The notes below the pieces were generated by a model, which was not told where the DNA came from, did not search any database, and saw only the letters and a program-made list of their open reading frames with translations. From the NCBI RefSeq assembly GCF_963678635.1, contig NC_087062.1:52650473-52714472 (forward strand): 64,000 bases of DNA, read 5' to 3'. Shown piece after piece: positions 10,691-22,735 of this stretch. Every line of letters begins with the position of its first letter. The first letter of the stretch is position 1. Both the position numbers and the translations under genes were made by a program. Source of the DNA: Symsagittifera roscoffensis (Eukaryota > Xenacoelomorpha > Acoela > Convolutidae).

Positions 10691-11145
10691 GATATTTTTG
10701 ATATTGAATATATTTTTTGAATACTATATGGAAAAGACAGTTGCATGCTGTGCAGTTTTATTTCCGTCGGCCAATTACAGAGTGCCAGAAACCTTTGATT
10801 TCGGAGGATAATTTGAGTTTTTCTTTTTCTTCTGCAAAGATTTGTAATTTAATGTACAATTGGAGCCGTTCAATCAAAATGTATTGAAAAACTGTTTTTT
10901 TTTCTCTATTCAATGAATGCAAAAATACCATGTTTGAGCTGCCATAAGATGCAATATTTAAGAGCTATCATTGAGATCAGCGTTTATGAAAATCTTCCAA
11001 ATCTAGAAAGTTATCGAATTTTTCAATCAAAATCAAATTGACTCTACCAATTTTTAAACGTTTTTAAGCTGGAGTATTCTAGAATTCTGTTTAAGAATCT
11101 GAAACTCTTTAAATACGGCGAAGTTGATTCATTTTCAAGACTTGA

Positions 11146-11254
11146 CAGTACCTGCCCAATTTTTTCCAAATTTTTGCCCAGTTTCCTGATTCATTTCAGA
11201 CCGAAATGAATCAGGAAACTGGGCAAAAATTTGGAAAAAATTGGGCAGGTACTG
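11146..11254. repeat. Perfect hairpin, 51-bp arms, in unit B
   Basis: Same hairpin as in unit A; the loop and loop-proximal base differ (cagaccg) but the arms remain complementary. Confidence 0.95.
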
Positions 11255-11705
11255 AAAACCGCATGAACCATGTTTAGAAAAACTGTTTTTTACTGGACCG
11301 ATTCGCGCATTGAATTATTTCAGAGCTGCGTAGCTTGAATATTTTGCTTTGAAAAACGTTTACTTTTCATGGACTGATTCGGTCCATGAATTAACTTGGA
11401 GCATACCACGGTTAGCTGGTTGGATGGCTCCAATTAAAGTTCCAAAAACTTTTGCTATCCGATTCTCTTCGTGAAAAAAAAAACTGAATTTTTTTGCGAG
11501 TGTCGTAGCTTGTATATTACTTATAAAAACAAGAATTTTTGCGAACTGATTTGCTCCATGAAATACCTCGAATTATTTCAAAGATTCATAGCCTGATATA
11601 TTTGCCTCCGAAAATTTTTGCGGAGCAAATCGGTCTATGAAACAACTTATTTCCTGGCTTCAATGGCTTCAATAGAAAATTTCGGCTTAGCCGGTTGGAT
11701 GCGAC

Positions 11706-11903
11706 ACTCGAAAAAATTCTGTTTGTTTTTCACGAAGAGAATCAGAAAGCAAAAATTTTTGGAGCTTTAATTGGAAAGATCATTATTTCAAATAATAATG
11801 GAGCTTCAATTTTTGGAGCTTTAATTATTTCAAAGATTCAATTGAAGCTCCAAAATTTTTGCTATCCGATTCTCTTCGTGAAAAAAAAAGAAATTTTTCG
11901 TGT
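11706..11903. repeat. Imperfect long inverted repeat in unit B
   Basis: Counterpart of 8796-8997 with small differences. The open frame of 71 codons here is a by-product of the inverted repeat. Confidence 0.82.
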
Positions 11904-12513
11904 TTCGTAGCTTGTATATTACTTATAAAAACAAGATTTTTTGCAAACTGGTTGGCTCCATGAAATACCTCAAATTATTCCTAAGATTCATTTTGCGATC
12001 AAATTTGCTGAATGAAACTAATATAAATGTTTCAAACTTAGATGAATTGAATAGCTTACACAAAAAAATTTAACTTTCTGAAAATTGATTTGCGCGATGA
12101 AACATGTTGAACTGTTTCGAAACTTCATAAATTGAATAGCATATATAGAAAAAATCGCTCTTACGATTTTTAATAGTTTGCACGAGAATTAATTTTTTCT
12201 AAAGATGCTATTCAAGTTATGAATTTTAGAAATATTTCATGTTTCATAGCGCAAGTCTTTTCACAAAAGTTAAAGATTTTTTGTGTATGTTAGTCAATCG
12301 ACTTGAAATCGAATCGAGAAATCAAATACATCGAATTATTTCAAAGATTCATTTCGCGATCCGATTTGCTTAATGAAACTACTATAAATGTTTCAAACTT
12401 AGATCAATTGAACAGCCTACACAAAAAAAAATTAACTTTCTGTAAATTGATTTGCGCTATGGTTTTTCACTTAGTTTAGAAAAAAAGTCAATTCTTTTTA
12501 TCCTTGCAAAAAG

Positions 12514-12767
12514 AAAAAAATTTGCAATCGGGTATTAGTTTAACTATAATTTTCTAAGACTTATTTGGTTCCATATCTTTTTGTTCGCTACCTTGCAATG
12601 CTACGCTTGCGTTGTATCTCAAGCGATGCAAACATCCATTTCACCTCGTTGTTTAAGTTTTCAGTTTGCCTAGGTGTTTTTCAAAATCTTTTTGATTGCT
12701 ATGACTAAAGAACTCCACGGGAAAAAACAATCGCTGGAAAAAGATATAGGCACAACTTAACAAAATT
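12514..12767 (-). pseudogene. Gag fragment carried in unit C
   Basis: Same gag piece as at 10437-10690, same orientation, 2077 bp further on. Confidence 0.82.
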
Positions 12768-13221
12768 GATATTTTTGATATTGAATATATTTTTTGAATA
12801 CTATATGGAAAAGACAGTTGCATGCTGTGCAGTTTTATTTCCGTCGGCCAATTACAGAGTGCCAGAAACCTTTGATTTCGGAGGATAATTTGAGTTTTTC
12901 TTTTTCTTCTGCAAAGATTTGTAATTTAATGTACAATTGGAGCCGTTCAATCAAAATGTATTGAAAAACTGTCTTTTTTCTCTATTCAATGAATGCAAAA
13001 ATACCATGTTTGAGCTGCCATAAGATGCAATATTTAAGAGCTATCATTGAGATCAGCGTTTATGAAAATCTTCCAAATCTAGAAAGTTATCGAATTTTTC
13101 AATCAAAATCAAATTGACTCTACCAATTTTTAAACGTTTTTAAGCTGGAGTATTCTAGAATTCTGTTTAAGAATCTGAAACTCTTTAAATACGGCGAAGT
13201 TGATTCATTTTCAAGACTTGA

Positions 13222-13330
13222 CAGTACCTGCCCAATTTTTTCCAAATTTTTGCCCAGTTTCCTGATTCATTTCAGACCAAAATGAATCAGGAAACTGGGC
13301 AAAAATTTGGAAAAAATTGGGCAGGTACTG
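13222..13330. repeat. Perfect hairpin, 51-bp arms, in unit C
   Basis: Third copy of the 109-base hairpin, with the same loop as unit A. Confidence 0.95.
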
Positions 13331-13781
13331 AAAACCGCATAAACCATGTTTAGAAAAACTGTTTTTAACTGGACCGATTCGCGCATTGAATTATTTCAGA
13401 GCTGGGTAGCTTGAATATTTTGCTTTGAAAAACGTTTACTTTTCATGAACTGATTCGGTCCATGAATTAACTTGGAGCATACCACGGTTAGCTGGTTGGA
13501 TGGCTCCAATTAAAGCTCCAAAAACGTTTGCTATCCGATTCTCTTCGTGAAAAAAAAAACTGAATTTTTTTGCGAGTGTCGTAGCTTGTATATTACTTAT
13601 AAAAACAAGAATTTATGCAAACTGATTTGCTCCATGAAATACCTTGAATTATTTCAAAGATTCATAGCCTGATATATTTGCCTCCGAAAAATTTTGCGGA
13701 GCAAATCGGTCTATGAAACAACTTATTTCCTGGCTTCAATGGCTTCAATAGAAAATTTCGGCTTAGCCGGTTGGATGCGAC

Positions 13782-13984
13782 ACTCGAAAAGTTTCTGTTT
13801 GTTTTTCACGAAGAGAATCAGATAGCAAAAATTTTTGGAGCTTTAATTGGAAAGATCATTATTTCAAATAATAATGGAGCTTTAATTTTTGGAGCTTTAA
13901 TTATTTCAAAGATTCAATTGAAGCTCCAAAAATTTTTGCTATCCGATTCTCTTCGTGAAAAAAAAACAGAAATTTTTCGAGTTT
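13782..13984. repeat. Imperfect long inverted repeat in unit C
   Basis: Counterpart of 8796-8997 with small differences. Confidence 0.82.
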
Positions 13985-14538
13985 CGTAGCTTGTATATTA
14001 CTTATAAAAACAAGATTTTTTTTGCAAACTGATTGGCTCCATGAAATACCTCGAATTATTCCAAAGATTCATTTTGCGATCAAATTTGCTGAATGAAACT
14101 AATATAAATGTTTCAAACTTAGATCAATTGAATAGCTTACACAAAAAAAATTAACTTTCTGAAAATTGATTTGCGCGATGAAGCATGTTGAACTGTTTCG
14201 AAACTTCATAAATTGAATAGCATATATAGAAAAAATCGCTATTACGATTTTTAATAGTTTGCACGAAAATTATTTTTTTCTAAAGATGCTATTCAAGTTA
14301 TGAAATTTAGAAATATTTCATGTTTCATAGCGCAAATCTTTTCACAAAAGTTAAAGATTTTTTGTGTAGGCTAGTCAATCGACTTGAAATCGAATCGAGA
14401 AATTAAATACCTCGAATTATTTCAAAGATTCATTTCGCGATCCGATTTGCTTAATGAAACTACTATAAATGTTTCAAACTTAGATCAATTGAATAGCCTA
14501 CACAAAAAAATTTAACTTTCTTTAAATTGATTTGCGCT

Positions 14539-16970
14539 ATGAAACATGTTTAACTGTTTCAAAATTTCATAAATTGAATAGCATGTATAGAAAAAATCTA
14601 TTTTTTTTACGAAACGATTCGGTCCATGAAATATCTTGAAAGTATAAATTTTTATAAGTTGAATGGCTCTATTTAAAAGTTTAAGAAATGTCGCCTTCAG
14701 ACGCATTCGTGCAATACTTTAAAATGACTCACAGTTTCGTAGCTTGAATATATTGCTATAAATACATTAACATTTTGATGAACAGGTTTGCTCCTTGAGT
14801 TAACTTGAAGTATGTGAAATTACATTGGTTGAATGGCACCAAACGAAAAACTAAAACTTTTGGTCCGCGGATTTTTTTCATGAAATAACTTGAAATTTTT
14901 CAAATTTTTGTAGCTTGAATAGATTGCTCAGAAAAACATTAAAAAATTGCCAACTGATTTCCTCCATTAAATAACTTGAAATAATTCAAAGCTTCATAGC
15001 TTGATTAGCTTGCTACCGAAAACTAAAGTTTTTGCAAAGCAAATCGGTCAATGAAATAACCTATTTCCTGGCTTGAATGGTTTCAAGAGAAAATTTTAAG
15101 CTTTTCTTGAACGCATTTGCGCAATGAAACTACTAAAAATGTTTCAAACTTAGATCAATTGAATAGCTTACACATAAAAAATTTAACTTTCTGTAAATTG
15201 ATTTGCGCTATGAAGCATGTTGAACTGTTTCTAAATTTCATAAATTGATCAGCATGTATAGAAAAAATCTATTTTTTTTACGAAACGATTCGGTCCATGA
15301 AATATCTTGAAAGTATAAAATTTTATAAGTTGAATGGCTCTATTTAAATATTTAAGAAATGTCGCCTTCCGACGCATTCGTGCAATACTTTAAAATGACT
15401 CACAGTTTCGTAGCTTGAATAATTTGCTATAAAAACATTAACATTTTGATGAACAGGTTTGCTCCTTGAATTAACTTGAAGTATGAGAAATTACGTTGGT
15501 TGAATGGCACCAAATAAAAAACTAAAACTTTTGGTCCTCGGATTTTTTTCTGAAATAACTTGAAGTTTTTCAAATTTTTGTAGCTTGAATAGATTGCTCA
15601 GAAAAACATAAAAATATCGCCAACTGATTTGCTCAATTAAATAACTTGAACTAATTCAAAGCTTCATATTTTGATTAGCTTGCTACCGAAAACTAGAGTT
15701 TTTGCAAAGCAAATCGGTCAATGAAATAACCTATTTCCTGGCTTGAATGGTTTCAAGAGAAAAATGTAAGCTTTTCTTGATCGCATTTGCTTAATTAAAC
15801 TACTATAATTGCTTTAATTTGAAGTCGATTGAATATCATACACAAAAAGTCTTTAACTTTTGTGAAAAGATTTGCGCTATGAACAATATGAAATATTTCA
15901 AAATTTCATATCTTGAATAACTTGTTTAGAAAAGTTTAATTTTCCTGCAATTAAAAATCGTAATTTATTAGTTTTTATTGATTAGTTTGAATAAAAAACT
16001 ACGAAATTTTGAAATTTTGAAAAATAGCGCAAATCAATTTTGAAATTTTGAAATTTTAGTTTTTTTTTCATTTTGAAACATTCGACCAATGTAATTTGAT
16101 AGGTTGCATCAGAAAAGATAATTTTGCGATTCAATTTGGTCTTTGAACTAATATAAAAATTTCTATAGCCTGAATAGCTTGCTTGAGACAAACTGACATT
16201 TTTTGTGGAGCCGATTGTGTTCTTAAAACAACTTAAAAATTTTCAAAACTTTAATGCCTGGTTAGGTCTGGCGAAAAAAAAAATTTGTGAAGCAAATCGA
16301 ATCGGTCTATGAAAAAATTCTAAAAAAACCTCTTGCTAAAAAATTCTTGAAAGTTTTGTTTAATGATTCGGTCTAGGAAACAACCTGATTTGTTTCAAAT
16401 TTTCGATGCTTGAACGGGCTCAATTGAAAACAAATTAAAAATCATCGGATTCCCTTTATAAATAACCTAAAATTTTAATTTTTATCAGCTTGAAAAGCTT
16501 GCTTAAAAAACGTGAATCAATTTGCTCCATGACAACACTTTAAACTTTTCGTAGTTTCATTGTTTGAATAGCTTGCATTGGAAAACTCAAAGTTTTGCAA
16601 ACTGATTCGATTTTAGAATTGACTTGAAGCCTTTAATAGTTTCATCGAATGAATGGCTTTAATAGAAGAGTTTAAATTTTCCCTATCCAATTTGCATTAT
16701 GAAATAACTTGAAATTTTTCACTGATTTTAAAATTGAATTGCTTGCTTGAGAAGTTCTCGAAATTTTTGTGAACAGATTTGGTCTACGAAACATAATGAT
16801 TTGTTTCAAATTTTTAAAAATCGAATGTGCTCAGTTGAAAAAATATAAGTTTTGTCATCAGCTTCGTGAATTAACCTAAAATTTCAAATTTTTCAGCTTG
16901 AATAGCTTGCTGAAGAAATACGAAGTTTTTTCAAAGTTTCAAACTTTGATTAGCTTGTCTATGAAAAACG
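14539..16970. repeat. Field of degenerate satellite monomers
   Basis: Phrases such as 'tagcttgaata(g)', 'ttgct(c)agaaaaac', 'gatttgctccatgaaat' and 'aacttgaaatttttcaaa' recur every 70-110 bp with heavy divergence. A larger repeat is also visible: 14514-15120 returns at about 15180-15790 (period near 665 bp). This appears to be the parental satellite from which the 1.8-kb block in units A-C derives. No gene is visible. Confidence 0.75.
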
Positions 16971-16975
16971 AAGCT

Positions 16976-17430
16976 TTTCATTTGCAGCTTCGTGTGACAT
17001 CCCTTTCCGTCCCATCCTCATTAGTAATTTTTCCGGTTTCTTGGTTTAGTTTTTTTTGCTGTAACTTCAATTTTTGTTGACACCAGGGCACATGGTAAAT
17101 TGCTCATTACATGAAATGTTGAACGCCTCGCGTCGAGCAACTCAACAGAAAATGATTCAGTATTATTTAGTAAGAAATACGGCGGTTTTATAGCGTTACT
17201 GAACATTTATATCTAGGTTTAGCGGTGAAGAGATTTCCAATCGGATCGCTCTTGCCTACTTGAACAAAAATGAAGCTAAGTTCATTTGCAGCTTTGTGTG
17301 ACATCCCTTTCCGTCCCATCCGCATTAGTAATTTTTCCGGTTTCTTGGGTTAGTTTTTTTTGCTGTAACTTATTTTTTTTGGACACCAGGGCACATGGTA
17401 AATTGCTCATTACATGAAATGTTGAACGCT
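16976..17430. repeat. Direct duplication of about 150 bp
   Basis: The segment 16976-17128 (with 'gtgacatccctttccgtccc' and 'gacaccagggcacatggtaa') is repeated at 17278-17430 with few changes, 302 bp away. Confidence 0.85.
17143..17230. repeat. Dispersed repeat, copy 1 of 2
   Basis: About 88 bp ('caacagaaaatgattcag' through 'atatctagg') recurs at 18206-18295 with few substitutions. No coding content. Confidence 0.82.
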
Positions 17431-19860
17431 TCTATAGCCCTTTAATTGGTCTCCAAAAAATTTTTCGAAGAAAAAGTTTGATAAATTATAACCCTTACGC
17501 TGACAATTTCAAATGTTGAGTGCCCAAATTTGAGCTATCTACAGAAAATCCCTGAATAGTCCGACTGCTGTTTAATTAGTCTCGAATAATCTGCGGTGAA
17601 ATGATTTCTTGATTTCTTGCAAAACTATTTAGGCTGATGAAATCAAGTTTTAAATGTTTAAAGATGATTCGTGTATAAAATCAATTAGCTGTCCCAATTC
17701 AAATTGGAATGATTCTGTGTACCATTACGCGTGAAATATAAAACCAGCAGCTTAGACAAAATCTTGGAAGGTTACTATAACGTTGGCATTCACATCTGCT
17801 TCCACTCAGCTCAAAAGATCGATCCCCCGAGGGACCAGAGATTTCTAAAATTGGTTTGAATAAAAAAACCACGTCGAGCATATGTATTCCTTCATTTTCT
17901 TCGAAAGTCTGAGCAATAAATTGATTAATTAGGTTGCCTTATTTGTATTTGGAACAGTTTGTTTGAAAAGAAAAACTTGTGTTACTTTTTCAGTTTCAGA
18001 AAAAAAGTCTTCACCGTATTAAGCGAGCAGTATAAAATAGCACGTAGCCAACGCTTAGAAACTCGTAGATTCCTTGTTTCAAAACTAATTCTAAACTATT
18101 TTAGTTAAAGTGATTTTATTTAAAAAAACCATCGAAAGTGAGAAAAATCAAAAAAGTGGGAACAGAAAAATCAAACATTTTTCTATTCTTTAAGCGACTG
18201 CAATTCAACAGAAAATGATTCAGTTTTATTTAGTAATAAATACGGCGGTTTTATAGCGTTACTTAACATTTATATCTAGGCTCAGCGGCGAAGATTAATT
18301 GGTTTTTAGTACAAAATTATAAGAAAACATTAACATTTTATACACCTATGAAAAACAGTTTAAAGAGGGAATCATTTTTAAACAATTTTCAAACTTCATG
18401 TCAAATCTTTTTTTTTATTGCTCGTTCTCCTTTATGTTACAGCTGACAAGACGGCTGTAAAAGATATGTAGGAGAGTTGATTTGTTTTTGGCGAATTTGT
18501 TTTAACTTTTGATAATTTGCTTGCGTTTATCATTTGTGATGATAATGCAAACTACTCATTAATGGAAAAAACTGATAAAAACTACTCATTTTCATTTTAT
18601 AAAAAAACTTGGAGAAATACTCATTACTAAAAAAGAAATTGTTAAAACTACTCAGTGCTGAAAATAAAATAAATAACAAAAAACATCCTCAGAAGCTTTT
18701 AATTTGAAATTAAGAGTCATTAATTCCATACTGCGAAAAACTTTCAGTTAAAAAGATTGAACAAAAGCTTAAAAAGTGTTATCATTAAAAACATCGTAGA
18801 TAATTTTGATCACAAGAGAAGACACCAATTCAAAACAATTTAAACAAAAAATCTAATTGAGAACCTGATTTCTTACAGAACTATTCAACCTAGGTAGCAT
18901 GTTTTTTTATGAATTTTTTGATATACTGTTATAAAACAAATTATAAACCAGGCAAAGAGTCGTACGTTAACAAAATTTCATTTACCAGTCATTTTTTTCT
19001 CACGACATGTCAAAACATTTTCATGGCCATTTTTTTCGTATGGCATGGTCATTCTTTTTTTTCTTGGTTCCACTGAAAGAGGGTTGGTTACACTTCTTAA
19101 GCATTTCTGACACTTGCGAAAGCAAGTACCTTGTAGTCGGTAACTAGACTTTTTCCGTAAACATTTTTTCGTACATTCTTTCTTGCTTCTCCTACTTGCG
19201 TTCCTATTAAATCTTATTAATTTTCAGGAGCGTTCCTACATGGTCTATAAGCATCATCGACGCTTTAGTATTCTAATGTCGGCGTTTCTTTTACCGGTAG
19301 GACCTTGTTTTTTCAGCATGTATGCGATCGTAAATGTTTTCCGGAAAAGTATGTAAAGTCGGGCTTTCGCTGGTCTGCTCAAGTTTTAGCGGCTCCATTA
19401 CCACATCACGGATTCTGTTTATACTGTAAGCAACTTTCATGTAGTTACAAGCGCAAGTATTGTTCAATGTAGTTTCAGGAGAGACTTGAAAATTTGATTA
19501 TCCAAAATTTCATTAGTTTTTTTCATTTTCTTTTCGTAAATTTCGTTTTGTTTCTAATTTGATATTCAAATATCTGGCGTCTTTGCCTGAGATGAAATTC
19601 TACCGAGGCTAGCAAGTTCTACCAAGACTTCTTATGCTTTATCGCGTATCGCAAGTGATGCGAAGCTGTGCTTCGCCTCTGTTTAAATTTTAAATTTCAA
19701 TGCTTCCATAACTGGAAGCAAAATTTCGATGTTTCTCGGGGGGTAACTAAAATGTCGTTAGACTCGATAAACTGCGTACAACTTGATTCTGTCAAAAATA
19801 AATTTCTTTTAAAACTATATTGACACTACGTAATAATGATAAAATTAAACAGCACCAAAA
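17431..19860. other. Intergenic AT-rich DNA
   Basis: Apart from the dispersed repeat at 18206-18295 I see no gene. A short stretch at 18550-18660 repeats 'aaaactactcatt'-like phrases. Confidence 0.5.
18206..18295. repeat. Dispersed repeat, copy 2 of 2
   Basis: Matches 17143-17230 in the same orientation, 1063 bp apart. Confidence 0.82.
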
Positions 19861-19868
19861 GAGGTTTC

Positions 19869-19874
19869 TTTATT
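19869..19874 (-). terminator. Polyadenylation signal AATAAA
   Basis: On the minus strand AATAAA lies about 28 bases past the transporter's stop codon (19902-19904), inside AAAATAAAGAAAC. Spacing and orientation fit a short 3' UTR. Confidence 0.7.
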
Positions 19875-19901
19875 TTACAATATGTTTAAATTCTTCATAT
19901 T

Positions 19902-21814
19902 CTAGTTCGAATAGATTTTGGCGGGAGTGAAGAGAGCTCCGACGGTACCAAAAACCAGAAACGTCATCAAAACGGAGGTGACCCAATGCTGAGAATATTT
20001 GGAGAGGTTCTGGGTCAGATAGGGCGTGAACGGGAGTACTAAGTACATGAAAAAAGTGCCAAAACCAAATAGACTGCTTCTGACTCTAGTTGGCAACAGT
20101 CCCGAAAGACTGACCATCATGACTGAGTTTGAGACTTGCACCATCGTTCTCAAGGATGTAATGAGAATCAGAGCAACAATCAGACTCGGACAGAAGAATA
20201 ACAGGGCCATGAGGAGGAAGCCTATGGAGTAAGCGGCCAAGGTGCATTCACGAAGGGGAAACTTGTGCTTCAAAACCGGAATCATGACAAACGCAGCAGC
20301 CAAATCACCGATTTGAATTAGTAGCAGTGCCAGATAGTCATCGGTTTCTAAGAAGTAAGTGCGTTCGCGGTCGCTTTTGCAGTAGTTATCAGCTTGGCCT
20401 TGTTTGAAAACGACTTCAGTTTTGAGAAAGGCAGTGCCATATAACACATATCTGGATACTACGCCTATAGTAACAATACACAGAAAACTTCGCAAGATGT
20501 CGCGATCTGTCACAGCTAATTTCATTTGGTCTTTAAGAGACAGTTTCTCATCCGAATCTCCACTTTCAGTGTCGGGAATTAGGGCCAAGCTTTCGGGTAG
20601 TTCAACCTTATTTCGTTCGGCTATTCGTCTCAAAACAGACAAGGCTTCTTTGTTGTGACCCTTACTCATAAGGTATCGCGGCGATTCTTCGAGAAAAAGA
20701 ATTGCCAGGGGAATGAAGATGAAAAATGGAGCTGTGTTGGCGAACAGGTACCATCGCCAGGCACCCAGTTGTTCGGTTTGCAGCATTATTAAAGCGAGCA
20801 ATACAGGGAAAGTATTGCCGATGGCAGCGCCAAACCCGTGTCCAGACACGACTCCGATGTACCGTTCCTCGGGCGCCAGGAACTCGTAGTAGTATGGCAT
20901 CATGATGTTAGCGATTCCTATACAAACTTTCATGCTCTAATATTGAAGTTTCTTTACTTATAAAATTATACAAACCTGTTGTTAGCTTATTCTTTTTTTT
21001 ATAACAAAAAAGTTTTTTTTTCGGGTGGGGGGATTTTATTCAGGTAATTTAAGAAGCCCTCAAACTATTGGAAAAGTCTTGCCGCTTTTATTAATTTAAC
21101 ATTGATTCAGTATAAGTTTCTGCTTAAATATGAACCCAATTTATCGCTTTGAATCCAAATATGCCGACCAATTTCTGAAAAATTTATGTCTTTCCTGTTT
21201 TATATTACGCAGCAGCTATACCAGTCTCACTATCGATGTTCATTTTTATCTGGTTGGCGAATAAAGGTGAAATTTGGGGACTAACCTCCAGCGAGTGAGA
21301 AGAAAGACCTGAAGATAATCAGCCAGGTCAAGTTGGGAGCAAGGCAACAGAGGAGTCCCCAGAACAGGATCCAACAGTGGGACACAATCAGAGTGGGCCT
21401 CCTCCCTATTCTATCCGCCACCAGACCCCACAGAGGGTAACTGATTGCGAAGCCAGCAAACGAAGCAGCGCCCAGAGCCGACTCAAGCTCCGGAGTGAGA
21501 TCCCACTCTACGTACAAGCGAGTGGACAGAATAGGCATCAGAGATATCTCGCCAAGCTCAGCGAACCAGGCAAAGGTTAGAACAATTAGAGTGAGAGTTT
21601 GAGACCGGCCAAACCCTATTGCTGTGATAACTTCTGTCGGTGTGTATGCACGAGACCCATCTAACCTTACATGTCCATTCTTGCACGGAAACGCTTCCTC
21701 CAAATTTTTCGTCGGGATTTTTTCTTCGTTATTTGAAGAATCCATGGCACCGTAAGGTTCATTGCTTTCATGCTTTTCAAGTAACAAATTTTGTTTAAAC
21801 TCAGCGTTTTTCAT
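19902..21814 (-). CDS. SVOP/SV2-like MFS transporter, two exons
   Basis: A major-facilitator transporter expected in a cellular or vesicle membrane; substrate not predictable. Exon 1 is 21814-21286, exon 2 is 20926-19902, and the intron is 359 bp. The donor is GAG|GTTAGT and the acceptor AAAG|TT; this is the only nearby pair that keeps the frame and yields LAGGVCIGIANIMMPYYYEF across the junction. The product is 517 residues. A hydrophilic N-terminus is followed by YTPTEVITAIGFGRSQ (57-72), the signature preceding TM1 in SV2/SVOP proteins. The MFS loop motif GLVADRIGRR lies at 130-139. A charged loop with PRYLMSKGHNKEALSVLRRI comes before TM7 and a CKSDRERTYFLETDDYLALL loop comes after it, as in SVOP. 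The protein ends soon after the last membrane segment (ALFTPAKIYSN), lacking the ETKG-type tail. No frame damage is visible. This is the only credible host gene in the window. Confidence 0.88.
20927..21285 (-). other. Intron of the SVOP-like gene
   Basis: 359 bp, GT...AG on the minus strand. The donor GTTAGT is good. The acceptor (ATGAAAG) has no clear pyrimidine tract, so a slightly different 3' junction or a micro-exon is possible, although reading frame and family alignment favour this one. Confidence 0.7.
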
Positions 21815-22140
21815 CGTATTAGATTTGCTATTGAAGTTTTACGCTTTTGAATACTAGCGTTTTAATTTGTGTCGTTTTTGCTGAACAGCAAGAACAAGTG
21901 AAGAAAGGCACTGGTACTGCTTTACATTTTCTGTTCAAATTGACTTGGCTTTATACAAAAGAAAATGCCTTCATTCTTTTTGAGCTTAAACTTCTATACA
22001 GTGACATCGTTTTTCAAATGGTAGTGTGAATTGAAGGACTTGGTAGCATCTGGCTCTTTCAATGCGAAAGAGAGCAGGTTTTTAAATTAATTTTTTTTGA
22101 ATTATTCTAAAAAATAAGTATATATATGAAAACTGTTGTC
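21815..22140. other. 5' flank of the transporter gene
   Basis: The 5' UTR and promoter should lie here and further right. I see no clear TATA box or upstream exon. The 60-codon plus-strand frame at 21847 has no recognisable features. Confidence 0.35.
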
Positions 22141-22144
22141 AATA

Positions 22145-22240
22145 AAAACCTCTTCGCTTGAGATATTGCTAAAACTCTCAAATGCTTCATCTGAAGCTTT
22201 TCCTGCAAATGGCTAAATCAGAGTGTCTTTGGCCTGATCA
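22145..22240. repeat. Dispersed 95-bp repeat, copy 1
   Basis: The segment containing 'cgcttgagatattgctaa' and 'gaagcttttcctgcaaat' recurs at 23947-24040 in the same orientation with few changes. Confidence 0.85.
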
Positions 22241-22304
22241 AGCCATTCCCTCTCAATTTTTTTGACCAATATACGAGCTTGCCGTATGCTGTAACCATTC
22301 TTAA

Positions 22305-22735
22305 AACAAAACGTACGTGCGGATTTAGGGGGGGGGGGGCGCTTTTTTCCCTCAGGAATTCCACCCCCAGTCAACCGAAAGGGTCCCCCCTTTGTGCTAT
22401 TTTCAGATATCCATTTTTGGCTGACTGACCTTAAAATTTTCCTAAAGACACCTTTGGCGCCAATCCATACTAATTCTGAGGGGGAGCGCGCGCCGAAAAA
22501 ACGCAATTTTTTGGTCAAAGTTTTCCTAAAAGAGCCTAAAAACGCTTTTATTTGGCCTTTTTCAAAAATTTGCCTCCGGCGCAGAAAATTTGGTCAAGTT
22601 TGGGTCTTTATAGAGGTTTCGGAGAGCTCACAAAATCAATTTGGTCGACCTAAAAAAAAAGTTGATAATCCGAAACCTCCCCCTCACCTTCGATAAATTC
22701 CTAGATCCGCGCCTGCATACGTGTAATTTTTAAAT
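22305..22735. mobile_element. MITE-like element (tentative)
   Basis: The left end reads 'acgtacgtgcggatttaggg' followed by a G-run. The right end, inverted, reads 'cacgtatgcaggcgcggat' followed by 'ctaggaatt' and later a G-run. The two ends are imperfect inverted copies around about 400 bp of sequence without a convincing gene. Ends with 'gcgcggat' plus a G-run recall non-autonomous DNA transposons, but I cannot name the family. Confidence 0.4.

Larger units (their letters stand above)
10385..12461. repeat. 2.08-kb tandem unit B
   Basis: First of two head-to-tail units with a period of 2077 bp (for example 'tttgcaatcgggtattag' at 10444 and 12521). The unit opens with a junction motif (ggtttttcattgagtttag, then an A-run), continues with a gag fragment and then the 1.8-kb satellite block, and closes with the same junction motif. 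The gag-satellite order is the same as inside the LTR element at 7536-9573. Confidence 0.9.
12462..14538. repeat. 2.08-kb tandem unit C
   Basis: Second head-to-tail unit. It matches unit B with few changes over its whole length. At its right end it does not stop at the junction motif but runs on ('gcgctatgaaacatg') into the older monomer field, so C is attached to the parental satellite. Confidence 0.88.

Noticed and set aside
11695-13989. 71-72 codon frames beginning MDATLEK at 11695 and 13771
   Set aside because: They run through the imperfect inverted repeat, and the copy in unit A lacks the start codon. No sign of coding constraint.
22213-22696. 100-codon frames on both strands near 22213-22696
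   Set aside because: They lie in the MITE-like patch, are driven by G/C-runs, and show no domain.
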